A stretch of DNA of 64,000 nt, taken from Streptococcus pseudopneumoniae. Lineage in GTDB: Bacteria > Bacillota > Bacilli > Lactobacillales > Streptococcaceae. Under the pieces are notes generated by a model. It had not been told where the DNA came from. It searched no databases and was given only the letters and a program-made list of their open reading frames with translations. Made by a program: the position numbers and the translations under genes. The stretch spans positions 50,162 through 114,161 of the forward strand of contig NZ_JVKV01000099.1 in the NCBI RefSeq assembly GCF_001072375.1, read 5' to 3'. Positions within the stretch are counted from its first letter, which is position 1. Every line of letters starts with the position of its first letter. This document shows, piece after piece, positions 8,933 to 17,573 of the stretch.

Positions 8933-9358
8933 TTATCTGCAATCCTCATCATAAATGGGCGGAAGATAAAAATACTTGTCTTCAATCTTGATTTTAGCAC
9001 AGAGGATGCCGTTTTGATAGACATATCCGTTAAATGGAGGATAGCTATCCAAGTCTTCTAGGATATTCTCAGGCAAAGATCTGAAATTGTAATCCCTCAG
9101 AGCCCCAGAACCAATCAATCTTTCAGTCCGATAAGCCTTGATTTCTTTTTCATATTTTTTGAGAAATTCTTCTCGTTTCCTTTCAAAGAGAGCCAAATCT
9201 CCGTCATCTAACTCGTAATAGCGTTCGTAACCAGCAATCCAAGAAATATAAACACACAGTAAAGATTTTTCTATCTCAGGAGAGTAGCCAATTGTAAAGT
9301 AATTTTCTTTGTCGACCTGCCGATTTTCTACTGTGATAGTCTGTATAAAGTTAGTCAT
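8933..9358 (-). CDS. Hypothetical accessory protein (possible immunity-type)
   Basis: 141-residue acidic soluble protein with many Tyr and Glu residues; no signal peptide, membrane segment or recognised motif. It follows the LRR protein by 41 bp on the same strand and ends at a terminator, so the two are probably co-transcribed. Small acidic proteins paired with Imm26-like/LRR proteins are common in immunity gene clusters of polymorphic toxin or contact-dependent systems, which is the basis of the suggestion. I do not recognise the family. Confidence 0.75.
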   Translation of the reverse strand: MTNFIQTITVENRQVDKENYFTIGYSPEIEKSLLCVYISWIAGYERYYELDDGDLALFERKREEFLKKYEKEIKAYRTERLIGSGALRDYNFRSLPENILEDLDSYPPFNGYVYQNGILCAKIKIEDKYFYLPPIYDEDCR

Positions 9359-9399
9359 GATAATCTCCGTTTCAGGAATGAACTAGAAATTCTTCTCAT

Positions 9400-10896
9400 T
9401 TAAAAATCCTTTAGCTCATCAAAGATTTCTATAAATTTTTCTTTGTCCATTCCTAAATCTTCAGGTAGTAAATCTAAGATCTCAACTAGGGCACTATAGA
9501 TATCCTCTCTCTCGATTGTTTCAATAAAACAGTTACGTTTGTCGATTTTATTGAAACCTTGAGTATATTCTCTTATGAGAACTTCTACGTTTGTCATAGT
9601 GTTCTCATTGGGGTTTTCTAGAAGCTTTATAAGGCTTGTTCTAGTCTTTCTATATAGAGAGGCTGCTTTTTTTGCATTTGCGGTTGAAATATTTTCTTGT
9701 CCATCCCATGAGCGAAATGGATTATTTAGGTTTTGGGCTAGCCATTCAGCTTTCCTCGGTTTTGTTATCCAAAGATTCAGTCCCTTGTCCTGCAGTTTTT
9801 TATAATATTTTTTGGCTATTTTAGCGGCATCTTCTGGTAAGCTGCTCATCCAAAACATGCTTAATTGAGGTAAATCTTCTGGTTTTGGGATATCCTCTGC
9901 AGTAAAGCCAAACAAATCAACAGTTGAAAAATTGATTAACTCTTTTAACTCTGATAATTTATGGAAATTAAGAATATGACCAGGTTTCCCCCACAATCTC
10001 AATTCCCTAAGATTTGGATAGTTATTCAAGATTTGTGCAAAGTCTATTTCGAGGATGTTTGAACAATGGATAGCTCCTAAATCTTTTAATCCCAGCACCT
10101 TGGGTAGAGAGTTGTCAAGGTGTAATCGTAAGCTGGCTCCATGGTCTTTTACAAGTATCTGACAATTGTCGCTCATGTCTCCTAATAAGACTAGCTCCTC
10201 CAAATCATCGTTCAGTCTAAGTTCCTCTACGCCTGTCAAATCAATGGAAAGCCGACGTATGGATGTCTTAGAAAAATCCAGTTTTGTTTGTCCATGATTT
10301 TCAAGAACTAGTTCTGTAATAAAAGGAGTTGACTGTAAATATTCATATAAATTTTTGTGCCATCTCGTTAATGCCAACTTAGATAAACAAGGAAAGACCT
10401 TTAATTCTAATGCGTCTTCAAAAGGCGTCCACTCGTCATTGATATTGTGTTTAGAAATACGGCACTCATTTCCTGCAAATGAAACTTTTTCCTTGCTTTT
10501 ATCTGCTTTCTTAAATAAATCTCTTTTTTCTTTTGGTATTTCTTGCCATTTCAGTTGCCTATAAATATCGTAACCATTTCCCCAAAACATAGCATAAGTA
10601 TTGGTGCTTTCAGTTGTTAATGGTGTTGTATTACCAATAAAAATATAATGTGACGGTACATGAATATCAACATTACTAAGATGTAAGTTTCTTTCCCAGT
10701 ACATAAAATCTATATAGAGTGGCTTCAAAGAAGATAGTTCTTCTTCCGTAAGAGGTTGTTCTCCTGACCAGTCTAATGACAGTAGGACAGCCTGCGACTT
10801 TTTCTCCCCCTCTTCGATCTTGGTTATCTGGCAAGCTATGTATTTTTTTAGATGGAAATTGTAAACACAATAGACGTCCCCTGCTTTTGCTAGCAT
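9400..10896 (-). CDS. Leucine-rich-repeat protein with Imm26-like N-terminus
   Basis: 498 residues, cytoplasmic (no signal peptide). The first ~75 residues (KAGDVYCVYNFHLKKYIACQI...) resemble the Imm26 immunity fold, which starts with a GD[IV] beta-barrel. Residues ~150-370 contain irregular leucine-rich repeats (ITELVLENH, IRRLSIDLTG, VEELRLND, LRELRLWG). Residues ~400-498 are a helical C-terminal domain. ATG 10896 is preceded by AAGGAG on the minus strand. No toxin gene is visible in the window. A decayed stretch with similar composition lies upstream at 11001-11303, suggesting expansion and loss of an accessory family. Family assignment is from pattern memory only. Confidence 0.75.
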   Translation of the reverse strand: MLAKAGDVYCVYNFHLKKYIACQITKIEEGEKKSQAVLLSLDWSGEQPLTEEELSSLKPLYIDFMYWERNLHLSNVDIHVPSHYIFIGNTTPLTTESTNTYAMFWGNGYDIYRQLKWQEIPKEKRDLFKKADKSKEKVSFAGNECRISKHNINDEWTPFEDALELKVFPCLSKLALTRWHKNLYEYLQSTPFITELVLENHGQTKLDFSKTSIRRLSIDLTGVEELRLNDDLEELVLLGDMSDNCQILVKDHGASLRLHLDNSLPKVLGLKDLGAIHCSNILEIDFAQILNNYPNLRELRLWGKPGHILNFHKLSELKELINFSTVDLFGFTAEDIPKPEDLPQLSMFWMSSLPEDAAKIAKKYYKKLQDKGLNLWITKPRKAEWLAQNLNNPFRSWDGQENISTANAKKAASLYRKTRTSLIKLLENPNENTMTNVEVLIREYTQGFNKIDKRNCFIETIEREDIYSALVEILDLLPEDLGMDKEKFIEIFDELKDF

Positions 10897-11000
10897 ACAA
10901 ATTTCTCCTTAAATGTTACTACATTTTCAATAGTCTTTTTAGACTTTTAAACAAATACTTGTTTGTAATTGAGTTAAAACAAGTAAAGTTCTTTAAGATT

Positions 11001-11303
11001 TTATTTTAGATAGATTTCTGGTTTCTCAATGACTGAGCTATCCTTCAATTTTGGGAATTGAAGGATTTTATGATGCAAAAGGTTAACCTCCTTGGAAGGT
11101 TTGATTGTTAGATATTCTAGCTTTATCAGATTAATGATTGAAGTTGCGTCCTTACTTTTTAGGATACCAGTAAAAAAGTTGAAATAGCGTAACTATGGTA
11201 TATCATTTAAAAAGTTAGAGGAATCTACATGGATGTTTTTAGGGGCAAAACAATCCCCTTCAATTGAGAGATAAATTGTATAGTTGCTTCCATCATAGGT
11301 ATA
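11001..11303 (-). pseudogene. Decayed fragment of an LRR/accessory protein
   Basis: On the minus strand one frame stays protein-like for 100 codons from 11303 to a TAA at 11001-11003, broken by a single TAG at 11193-11195 and lacking a start codon. The translation has repeat-like phrases (LIKLEYLTIKP, ILQFPKLKD) similar in style to the LRR protein downstream. I read it as a truncated relative left after recombination. It accounts for most of the otherwise empty 530-bp gap between 10897 and 11426. Confidence 0.6.
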
Positions 11304-11360
11304 TTATAGCATGTTTTAGCTTAACGAAAGTCTTGTGAGGAGGCCTTTCAAACCTTTTTA

Positions 11361-11390
11361 AAAGAAAAAAGCCAGACAGATGTCTAGCTT
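11361..11390 (-). terminator. Minus-strand terminator of the MFS gene
   Basis: Read on the minus strand: stem GCTAGACA/TGTCTGGC followed by TTTTTTC, 36 bases after the stop of the transporter gene. Confidence 0.75.
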
Positions 11391-11426
11391 GAAAAGTGAG
11401 TTTATTGTAGTAAATTCTAAAATTTT

Positions 11427-12593
11427 TTAGAGGATTTTCTCTGCTCGATCCACCATAAAGAGGGCGATTGTCATGATGATATCAATTACTAGAAGAATCA
11501 GTACCGCTGGAACCCAAGACTGGAACATGTTAAAACTGTAACCAAAGAGAGTTGGTCCAAAGGCAGCTAGAATGTAACCACCAGTCTGGGCAAGACCAGA
11601 TAATTGGGCCGTCTTTTCAGGAGAGCTGGTTTTGATGGAGAAGCAAACCATGAGATAAGGGAAAAGAGCACTACAGGCAGTACCAATCAAGAGATGGGCA
11701 ACCAACCAATACAAGAAACTGTTGCTCGGGTATAGAAGCATGGCAATTCCTAACATACCAGCCAGAGAGATGATTGTTAACATGATTTGACGGTGACGAT
11801 TTGACAAACGCGTCGTTAAACTTGGAATGGTTATGGAGAAGGGAATGCTAATTAGAGAAAAGATAGAAGCCAGAAGTCCGGCATCCGTATGAGCTAGCCC
11901 TGCACTGATGGCCATGGTTGGTAACCAGGTCATACTGGTATAAAAGAGTAGGGATTGGAGTCCACCGAATACAATAATAGCCCAAACTTTCTTGTCTTTT
12001 AGAATGTTCTCTTTCTTTTGTTTTTTCTCATGTCCTTCTAGAAAATGATTGCGGCGATGATTGGGGAACCAGACAACTAAAGTGAGTAGACAGACAAAGG
12101 ATAGGCAGAGGATCAAGCCTTTCCAAGATGTCGCCTGAGTAATGGGAACAGAGAGATAGGAAGCAAGAGCTGTTGCGATTCCCATGGAAGTCACATATAC
12201 TGTTGTCAGGAAGCTAATCTTTTGTGGGTAGTTGGCCTGAATGGCGCTAGGAAGAAGTACGTTAAAAATAGCGACACTTGCTCCGATGAGTAGGGTTCCC
12301 AGATAAAGCAATGGGAGATTGAAGATACGAATCACTGAGCCAATTGTCAAGACGAGGAGGCTGTAAGTGAAAAGGTGCTCAAGTCCAATCTTTTGAGCCA
12401 AACGGGTCGCAAAAGAGGAGAAAAGAGCAAACATTAAGAGGGGAAGGCTGGTCAAAATACCAAGTGAGCTGACCTCAACTCCTAAACCTTGAGCAATATC
12501 TCCTAAAATAGTCGGTAGGGCTGTAAAAGGAGCTCTTAAGACCGCTCCGATTAAGATAATTCCTAGAATAAAAAAGAGTGATCGTTTTTTCAT
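11427..12593 (-). CDS. MFS transporter, CynX/NimT family
   Basis: 388-residue, 12-helix major facilitator protein. The N-terminus (FILGIILIGAVLRAPFTALPTIL) and the Rossmann-like spacing of repeats fit the CynX/NimT (cyanate/nitroimidazole) group; I recall the pneumococcal orthologue as SP_0101. Start ATG 12593 has AGAGG just upstream; an upstream in-frame start at 12656 adds a hydrophilic stretch without a ribosome site and is rejected. Substrate unknown: the family names come from E. coli members and should not be taken literally here. Single-gene unit with its own terminator. Confidence 0.88.
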   Translation of the reverse strand: MKKRSLFFILGIILIGAVLRAPFTALPTILGDIAQGLGVEVSSLGILTSLPLLMFALFSSFATRLAQKIGLEHLFTYSLLVLTIGSVIRIFNLPLLYLGTLLIGASVAIFNVLLPSAIQANYPQKISFLTTVYVTSMGIATALASYLSVPITQATSWKGLILCLSFVCLLTLVVWFPNHRRNHFLEGHEKKQKKENILKDKKVWAIIVFGGLQSLLFYTSMTWLPTMAISAGLAHTDAGLLASIFSLISIPFSITIPSLTTRLSNRHRQIMLTIISLAGMLGIAMLLYPSNSFLYWLVAHLLIGTACSALFPYLMVCFSIKTSSPEKTAQLSGLAQTGGYILAAFGPTLFGYSFNMFQSWVPAVLILLVIDIIMTIALFMVDRAEKIL

Positions 12594-12811
12594 GTGAACC
12601 TCTCTAAGATGATTTTGATAACAGCTTATTTTAAGTTTTTTTCTAAGAGATGTCAAGCTAGAGTAGGGAGATTCGGTTTTTACTTGAGCTAAATAAAAGT
12701 AAAGAAGGATGAGTTGTTTACTAGTTTTTTTCTGGGATTCAAATAAAAATAGGAAAGTCTGGGAATTTGTGATAAAATAGTGAAAGAAAATCTATAAATT
12801 GGAGAACTACT

Positions 12812-13642
12812 GTGTCTGAAAATCGGAAATTTAGTGTCTTGATGTCAGTCTATGTTAAAGAAAATCCTACCTTTCTAGAAGAAGCGGTAGAGAGTATCTT
12901 ACATCAAACGCTTAAGCCTAGTGAAGTGGTTATCGTTGAAGACGGTCCATTGACACCTGAACTATATCAAGTTTTGGATAAATTGACAGCACAGTCAAGT
13001 ATTCCAATCAAACGTTGTCCACTGGAGCAAAACCGTGGCCTGGGCTTGGCACTACAGTATGGTGTTTTGCAGTGCCAGTATGACATCATTGCCCGTATGG
13101 ATACGGATGATATTGCTGTTGAAGATCGTTTTGAACAGCAGTTTGACTTGATGGAAAAGGAAAACTTGGATCTACTAGGCGGTCATATTGCAGAATTCAT
13201 CGATCAACCTGATGAAATTGTTTCTTACCGTCGTGTGCCGATTAAGCACGAAGAGATTATCGCCTACCAACGTATGAGAAGTGCTTTTAATCACATGACT
13301 GTTATGTTTAAAAAAGAGATGGTTCTCAAGGCAGGTAACTACGAAGATGGGCTCTATATGGAAGACGATTTGCTCTGGCTCAATATGATTAGTGCTGGTG
13401 CTCGGACTGGGAATGTGGATCAGATTCTTTGTAAGGTACGCGTGGGAGCAGGGATGTTTGAACGCCGTGGTGGCCTTCGCTATCTTAAACTCTATCGCCA
13501 GGCACGTCAAAGAATGCACGCGCGTGGACAGATTTCTTATGGTGAATATCTGAAAAGTGTTTTAATCCAAGTTGTCGTTGCCCTATGTCCAGGCTTTGTC
13601 CGACAGTTCATATTTTTAAAACTATTGAGAAAAAGCAAATAA
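12812..13642 (+). CDS. Glycosyltransferase family 2
   Basis: 276-residue GT-A glycosyltransferase. The N-terminus has the GT2 nucleotide-binding pattern (FSVLMSVY, VIVEDGP), and the metal-binding DxD motif appears as DTDD in MDTDDIA (about residues 96-99); EDD at ~190 is the expected second acidic site. A C-terminal amphipathic or membrane-proximal helix (residues ~240-270) suggests membrane association. GTG start at 12812 with GGAG ten bases upstream. It precedes a polysaccharide-type dehydratase, so it probably builds a cell-surface glycan; the acceptor is unknown. Matches my memory of SP_0102. Confidence 0.9.
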   Translation: MSENRKFSVLMSVYVKENPTFLEEAVESILHQTLKPSEVVIVEDGPLTPELYQVLDKLTAQSSIPIKRCPLEQNRGLGLALQYGVLQCQYDIIARMDTDDIAVEDRFEQQFDLMEKENLDLLGGHIAEFIDQPDEIVSYRRVPIKHEEIIAYQRMRSAFNHMTVMFKKEMVLKAGNYEDGLYMEDDLLWLNMISAGARTGNVDQILCKVRVGAGMFERRGGLRYLKLYRQARQRMHARGQISYGEYLKSVLIQVVVALCPGFVRQFIFLKLLRKSK

Positions 13643-13712
13643 CTAATCGGTTTTAGAAAAATATCTTGTAATTACTAGAAAATGTGATTTTGTGTAGGAG
13701 GATACCATTCAC

Positions 13713-15563
13713 ATGAATAAAAAAATGACAGATTATGTAATTGATCTAGTTGAAGTATTAAATAAACAACAGAAACAAGTCTTTTGGGGGATTTTTGATG
13801 CTGCCAGCATGATTTCCTCAATCATTGTTTCTTATATCTTGTTTTATGGATTGATCAATCCAGCTCCTGTGGACTATGTCATCTATACAAGCTTGACCTT
13901 CCTTTTCTATCAAATCATGATTGGATTCTGGGGGCTCAATGCTAGCATTAGTCGCTATAGCAAAATCACAGACTTTATGAAGATATTCATCGGAGTAAGT
14001 GTCAGCAGTATCTTGTCCTATCTCCTTTGCTATGCCTTCTTGCCACTTTTTTCAGTGCGTTTCATCGTTCTCTTTATCTTGCTCAGCACCTTCTTGATCT
14101 TGCTCCCACGTATTACTTGGCAGTTGATTTATTCAAGACGCAAAAAGAGTGATGGAGAAGGGGAACATCGTCGTACCTTCTTGATTGGTGCGGGAGACGG
14201 TGGAGCTCTCTTTATGAACAGCTACCAGCATCCTACGAGTGATCTTGAGTTAGTGGGTATTTTGGATAATGATGAGAAGAAAAAAGGTCAAAAACTAGGA
14301 GGAATCCCAGTCTTAGGATCTTATGAACAGTTACCAGAACTCTCAAAACGTCATCAGATTGAAAAAGTTATCGTTGCGATTCCTTCTCTTGATCCATCCG
14401 AGTATGAGCGTATCCTAAAAATGTGTAACCAACTTGGCTTGAAGTGTTATAAGATGCCCAAGATTGAGTCGGTTGTACAAGGATTGCATCCTCAGGTAGG
14501 TGGTTTCCAAAAAATCGATATTACTGACCTTTTGGGACGTAAAGAAATTCAACTAGATGAGTCACGCCTAGGCTCAGAAATTACTGGAAAAACTATCTTA
14601 GTGACAGGTGCAGGAGGTTCTATCGGGTCTGAGATTTGCCGTCAGGTTAGTCGCTTTAATCCAGAGCGCGTGGTTCTCTTGGGTCATGGGGAAAACTCCA
14701 TTTATCTGATCTATCATGAATTGATTCGTAGCTTCCAAGGAATTGACTATGTTCCTGTGATTGCAGACATCCAAGACTACGATCGCTTGCTTCAAGTATT
14801 TGAGCAGTACCAACCAGCCATTGTTTACCACGCTGCTGCCCATAAGCACGTGCCAATGATGGAACGTAATCCAAAAGAAGCCTTTAAAAATAATATCCTC
14901 GGAACTTACAATGTTGCCAAGGCAGTTGACGCCGCTAAGGTACCGAAGATGGTTATGATTTCGACCGATAAGGCCGTTAATCCACCAAACGTAATGGGAG
15001 CTACCAAACGTGTGGCAGAGTTGATTGTTACAGGATTCAACCAACGTAGTCAATCTACCTATTGTGCGGTTCGTTTTGGGAATGTTCTTGGTAGCCGTGG
15101 TAGTGTGATTCCAGTATTTGAGCGTCAGATTGCAGAGGGTGGTCCAGTGACTGTGACGGACTTCCGTATGACTCGTTACTTTATGACCATTCCAGAAGCT
15201 AGCCGTTTGGTGATCCATGCAGGAGCTTATGCTAAAGATGGAGAGGTCTTTATCCTTGATATGGGCAAACCAGTTAAGATTTATGATTTGGCCAAGAAAA
15301 TGGTTCTTCTCAGCGGACGTACTGAAAATGAAATCCCGATTGTAGAAGTGGGGATTCGTCCAGGTGAGAAACTCTATGAGGAGTTGTTGGTATCTACTGA
15401 ATTAGTTGATAATCAAGTCATGGATAAGATTTTTGTTGGTAAGGTTAATGTCATGCCACTTGAAGTTATCAATCAAAAGATTGAAGAATTCCGTGCCTTG
15501 CAAGGTTCAGAGTTGAAGCAAGCTATTATCGGTTTTGCTAACGAAACAACTCACATTCATTAA
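13713..15563 (+). CDS. Membrane-bound UDP-sugar 4,6-dehydratase (CapD/PglF/EpsC family)
   Basis: 616 residues. Four N-terminal membrane helices (to ~residue 140), a first Rossmann-like domain (IGAGDGG, ~155), then an extended SDR domain with the NAD motif TGAGGSIGSE (~297-306) and the active-site stretch TDKAVNPPNVMGATKR (~417-432), in which Met replaces the usual Tyr of YxxxK as in PglF-type dehydratases. This class makes UDP-4-keto-6-deoxy-HexNAc, precursor of sugars such as QuiNAc or FucNAc. It sits 70 bp after the GT2 gene with TAGGAGG upstream, and a strong terminator follows. Pneumococcal SP_0103 is the orthologue I recall. Confidence 0.93.
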   Translation: MNKKMTDYVIDLVEVLNKQQKQVFWGIFDAASMISSIIVSYILFYGLINPAPVDYVIYTSLTFLFYQIMIGFWGLNASISRYSKITDFMKIFIGVSVSSILSYLLCYAFLPLFSVRFIVLFILLSTFLILLPRITWQLIYSRRKKSDGEGEHRRTFLIGAGDGGALFMNSYQHPTSDLELVGILDNDEKKKGQKLGGIPVLGSYEQLPELSKRHQIEKVIVAIPSLDPSEYERILKMCNQLGLKCYKMPKIESVVQGLHPQVGGFQKIDITDLLGRKEIQLDESRLGSEITGKTILVTGAGGSIGSEICRQVSRFNPERVVLLGHGENSIYLIYHELIRSFQGIDYVPVIADIQDYDRLLQVFEQYQPAIVYHAAAHKHVPMMERNPKEAFKNNILGTYNVAKAVDAAKVPKMVMISTDKAVNPPNVMGATKRVAELIVTGFNQRSQSTYCAVRFGNVLGSRGSVIPVFERQIAEGGPVTVTDFRMTRYFMTIPEASRLVIHAGAYAKDGEVFILDMGKPVKIYDLAKKMVLLSGRTENEIPIVEVGIRPGEKLYEELLVSTELVDNQVMDKIFVGKVNVMPLEVINQKIEEFRALQGSELKQAIIGFANETTHIH

Positions 15564-15570
15564 AAAAGAA

Positions 15571-15624
15571 AAAAGGTATGATTCCTAGCTTCATGTTAGA
15601 GATAAGTGGAATCATACCTTTTAT
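15571..15624 (+). terminator. Terminator of the glycan biosynthesis pair
   Basis: 15-bp stem (15571-15585 with 15608-15622; core GGTATGATTCC/GGAATCATACC) followed by T-rich sequence. Confidence 0.85.
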
Positions 15625-15696
15625 TGATAACTGCTACTCCTTTACCAATTTTTTGAACAAACTTGTCATTGTTGAACATTTATGGTAAACTAAATT

Positions 15697-15717
15697 TATA
15701 CTATTTGAAAATCAAAG
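15697..15717. repeat. Possible degenerate BOX-type repeat fragment
   Basis: TATACT then TTGAAAATCAAAG resembles the end of the pneumococcal BOX element as I remember it, but only about 20 bases match and no boxB/boxC modules follow. It lies in the 263-bp spacer before the DUF805 genes. Confidence 0.3.
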
Positions 15718-15736
15718 TAAATGAGGTCTGCATCGT

Positions 15737-15764
15737 TTGACTGTACTTAGATATGGTTTATAAC
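15737..15764 (+). promoter_or_regulatory. Promoter of first DUF805 gene
   Basis: TTGACT (15737-15742), 16-bp spacer, TATAAC (15759-15764), about 60 bp before the start codon. Confidence 0.55.
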
Positions 15765-15826
15765 GAACTTCCTAATTTGCTCTTGCATTTTCATTTCGTA
15801 TGAATTAAAAAAATAGGGAGTAACTT

Positions 15827-16252
15827 ATGATTAACGCATATAAGAATTTCTTTAAAGGTTATGTAGATTTTACAGGCCGTTCAACACGCTCAGAGTATTG
15901 GTGGATTTGGTTAACAAATATGATCCTCCTTGTCCCTTTTTACTCAGCATATTTTAAGGTGCTCGCAAATCCAAGAAATGAGGCTGCTCTAGTGGCCTTG
16001 GGTGGAATTGCTATTATCTACATGATTTTCGGGCTAGCCCTAATATTACCTATGTTAGCTTTGACAGTTCGTCGACTACGTGATGCTGGTTTCCACTGGG
16101 CTCTAATCTTTATCATTTTTATTCCGATGGTTGGACCTCTTGCCCTTTTAGCTTTGTTAGCTATGCCAACGAAACAAGTAGAAGTAGTAACAATCAATGA
16201 AACTGAAGAAATTGTAGAAGTTTCACCATTCGAAGAATCAGACAAAAACTAA
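15827..16252 (+). CDS. DUF805 family membrane protein (copy 1)
   Basis: 141 residues with the DUF805 signature: FKGYVDFTGRSTRSEYWW near the N-terminus, three or four membrane helices, the RRLRDAGFHW loop at ~80-90 and an acidic cytoplasmic tail. Start ATG 15827 follows AGGGAG. A paralogue follows directly, separated by a terminator-like hairpin. DUF805 proteins are small inner-membrane proteins of unknown function found widely in bacteria. Confidence 0.9.
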   Translation: MINAYKNFFKGYVDFTGRSTRSEYWWIWLTNMILLVPFYSAYFKVLANPRNEAALVALGGIAIIYMIFGLALILPMLALTVRRLRDAGFHWALIFIIFIPMVGPLALLALLAMPTKQVEVVTINETEEIVEVSPFEESDKN

Positions 16253-16316
16253 GAAGTTCAGGTTTTACAATTGAATCTGTTTTAGAGTTTTCTCTATATT
16301 GTTAAGCAAATATCTG

Positions 16317-16354
16317 ACACTCCCATATCTAAAAATAGATTTGGGAGTGTTTTA
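16317..16354 (+). terminator. Terminator between the two DUF805 genes
   Basis: ACACTCCCA..TGGGAGTGT outer stem with an inner ATCTA/TAGAT stem, then TTTT. The second gene may depend on read-through or on a promoter hidden in the hairpin region. Confidence 0.8.
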
Positions 16355-16404
16355 AAACTATGTGGATGCTTGCTGGTATACCATTGTTAAAAAGGAGAAA
16401 TATC

Positions 16405-16821
16405 TTGTTTAGGGCTTATATAAATTTTTTAAAAGGTTATGTAGATTTTGTAGGACGCTCAACACGCCCTGACTTCTGGTGGGTTTGGTTGATGAATCAT
16501 ATCTTGTTTCTACCTCTGTATATCCTTATCTTCAATAAAGAGATAAACCAGGGTCCTTCTCTGAACTTTACTTTAGTTATCCTGATATGCATGATTTATG
16601 CCATTTTAGTTTTACTCCTTCTGTTGCCTACTCTGGCGTTGAGGATTCGCCGTTTGCGTGATGGAGGTTTCCACTGGGCCTTTATCTTCCTTTACTTTGT
16701 TCCAATGGTCGGGCGTCTTGCGCTATTAGTTCTGCTAGCTATGCCAAGTAAGGAAGTAGAAATAGTAACAATCAATAGACCTAAAGAAGTTGAAAGCGAA
16801 GAAGCTACCCCCTTTGAATAA
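16405..16821 (+). CDS. DUF805 family membrane protein (copy 2)
   Basis: 138-residue paralogue of the preceding gene (FLKGYVDFVGRSTRPDFWW, RRLRDGGFHW, acidic tail ending in TPFE). I start at TTG 16405, because AAGGAG lies seven bases upstream and it aligns with the start of copy 1; an ATG at 16360 gives 15 extra residues with no ribosome site. The middle helices and the tail differ clearly between copies, so the duplication is not recent. Confidence 0.88.
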   Translation: MFRAYINFLKGYVDFVGRSTRPDFWWVWLMNHILFLPLYILIFNKEINQGPSLNFTLVILICMIYAILVLLLLLPTLALRIRRLRDGGFHWAFIFLYFVPMVGRLALLVLLAMPSKEVEIVTINRPKEVESEEATPFE

Positions 16822-16863
16822 TTGGATGAATACGGAGAATGTCATTCTCCTCATTAAGATTAG

Positions 16864-16908
16864 ACAAAAAGCTCCCAAACCTAACTTTTAGGCTGGGAGT
16901 CTTTTGTT
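16864..16908. terminator. Bidirectional terminator between convergent genes
   Basis: Hairpin GCTCCCA..TGGGAG with an inner CCTAA/TTAGG stem, flanked by ACAAAAA and TCTTTTGTTTT. Confidence 0.85.
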
Positions 16909-17550
16909 TTAGCGTTTTAATTGTAGATGCTGTAAAATGTCTGTTGGGTGGTGAGCAATCCAGTCAGGATTATAGCCCATGAGGTCTCGCTCCTCCCCGA
17001 ATCCCCAGGTTACCGCTAATTTTTTAATGCCGGTTTCTTGGGCGCCAATCATATCAAACTTGGTATCTCCGATAATAACGACTGTTTCGGGAGTTAGATG
17101 ATGAGTTTCCAGAGCTTGACGAATGACATCAGCCTTGTGTAGGGCCTGAGGGCTTGAACCATAAATGCCATCAAAAAAGTGGTCAATCCCAAAATTGCTA
17201 GTCATGTCAACGGCGGTTGGTGTATTCTTCGTAGTAGTGATATAAAGAGGATAATGCTCAGCTAGTTCTACGAGTAAATCTTTGATATGTGGAAAGAGTT
17301 GGGCTTCGTACACACCTTTTTCCTTATAATAAGAACGATAGAGCTGGATGGCTTCCTCTATCTGCTCAGCCGGCAAACAACTAGCAAAGCTGGTTTCTAG
17401 TGGGGGCCCCATAAAACCTCGAATAATTTTGGCACCGGGACTAGAAACTCCAAGTTGGTCAAAGGTATAGGTGAAACCATTGTGAATTCCGATAGAACTA
17501 TCCACAAGTGTTCCATCTAAGTCAAAAAAGATAGCAGATATAGATGACAT
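16909..17550 (-). CDS. HAD-superfamily phosphatase (phosphoglycolate phosphatase-like)
   Basis: 213-residue HAD subfamily IA hydrolase. Motif I FFDLDGTLVDS holds the nucleophile Asp10 and Asp12; a helical cap follows (residues ~16-80); motif II is the Thr of ITTTKN (~108); motif IV is GDTKFDMIGA (~170). The family (Gph/PpaX/YsbA) dephosphorylates small metabolites, so the true substrate cannot be named. It ends the minus-strand group that begins with the serine dehydratase genes, 23 bp after sdaAA, and is probably co-transcribed with them. Pneumococcal counterpart as I recall: SP_0104. Confidence 0.9.
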   Translation of the reverse strand: MSSISAIFFDLDGTLVDSSIGIHNGFTYTFDQLGVSSPGAKIIRGFMGPPLETSFASCLPAEQIEEAIQLYRSYYKEKGVYEAQLFPHIKDLLVELAEHYPLYITTTKNTPTAVDMTSNFGIDHFFDGIYGSSPQALHKADVIRQALETHHLTPETVVIIGDTKFDMIGAQETGIKKLAVTWGFGEERDLMGYNPDWIAHHPTDILQHLQLKR

Positions 17551-17573
17551 TGATTCTCCTCATAATGATGAAA

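Noticed and set aside
9400..10896. LRR protein as a secreted internalin-like adhesin
   Set aside because: It has no signal peptide, LPXTG motif or membrane segment, so a cytoplasmic location is more likely.
14598..15218. 206-codon minus-strand ORF inside the nucleotide-sugar dehydratase gene
   Set aside because: It lies wholly antisense to a highly conserved enzyme domain and its His/Trp/Asn-rich translation is typical of an antisense shadow.
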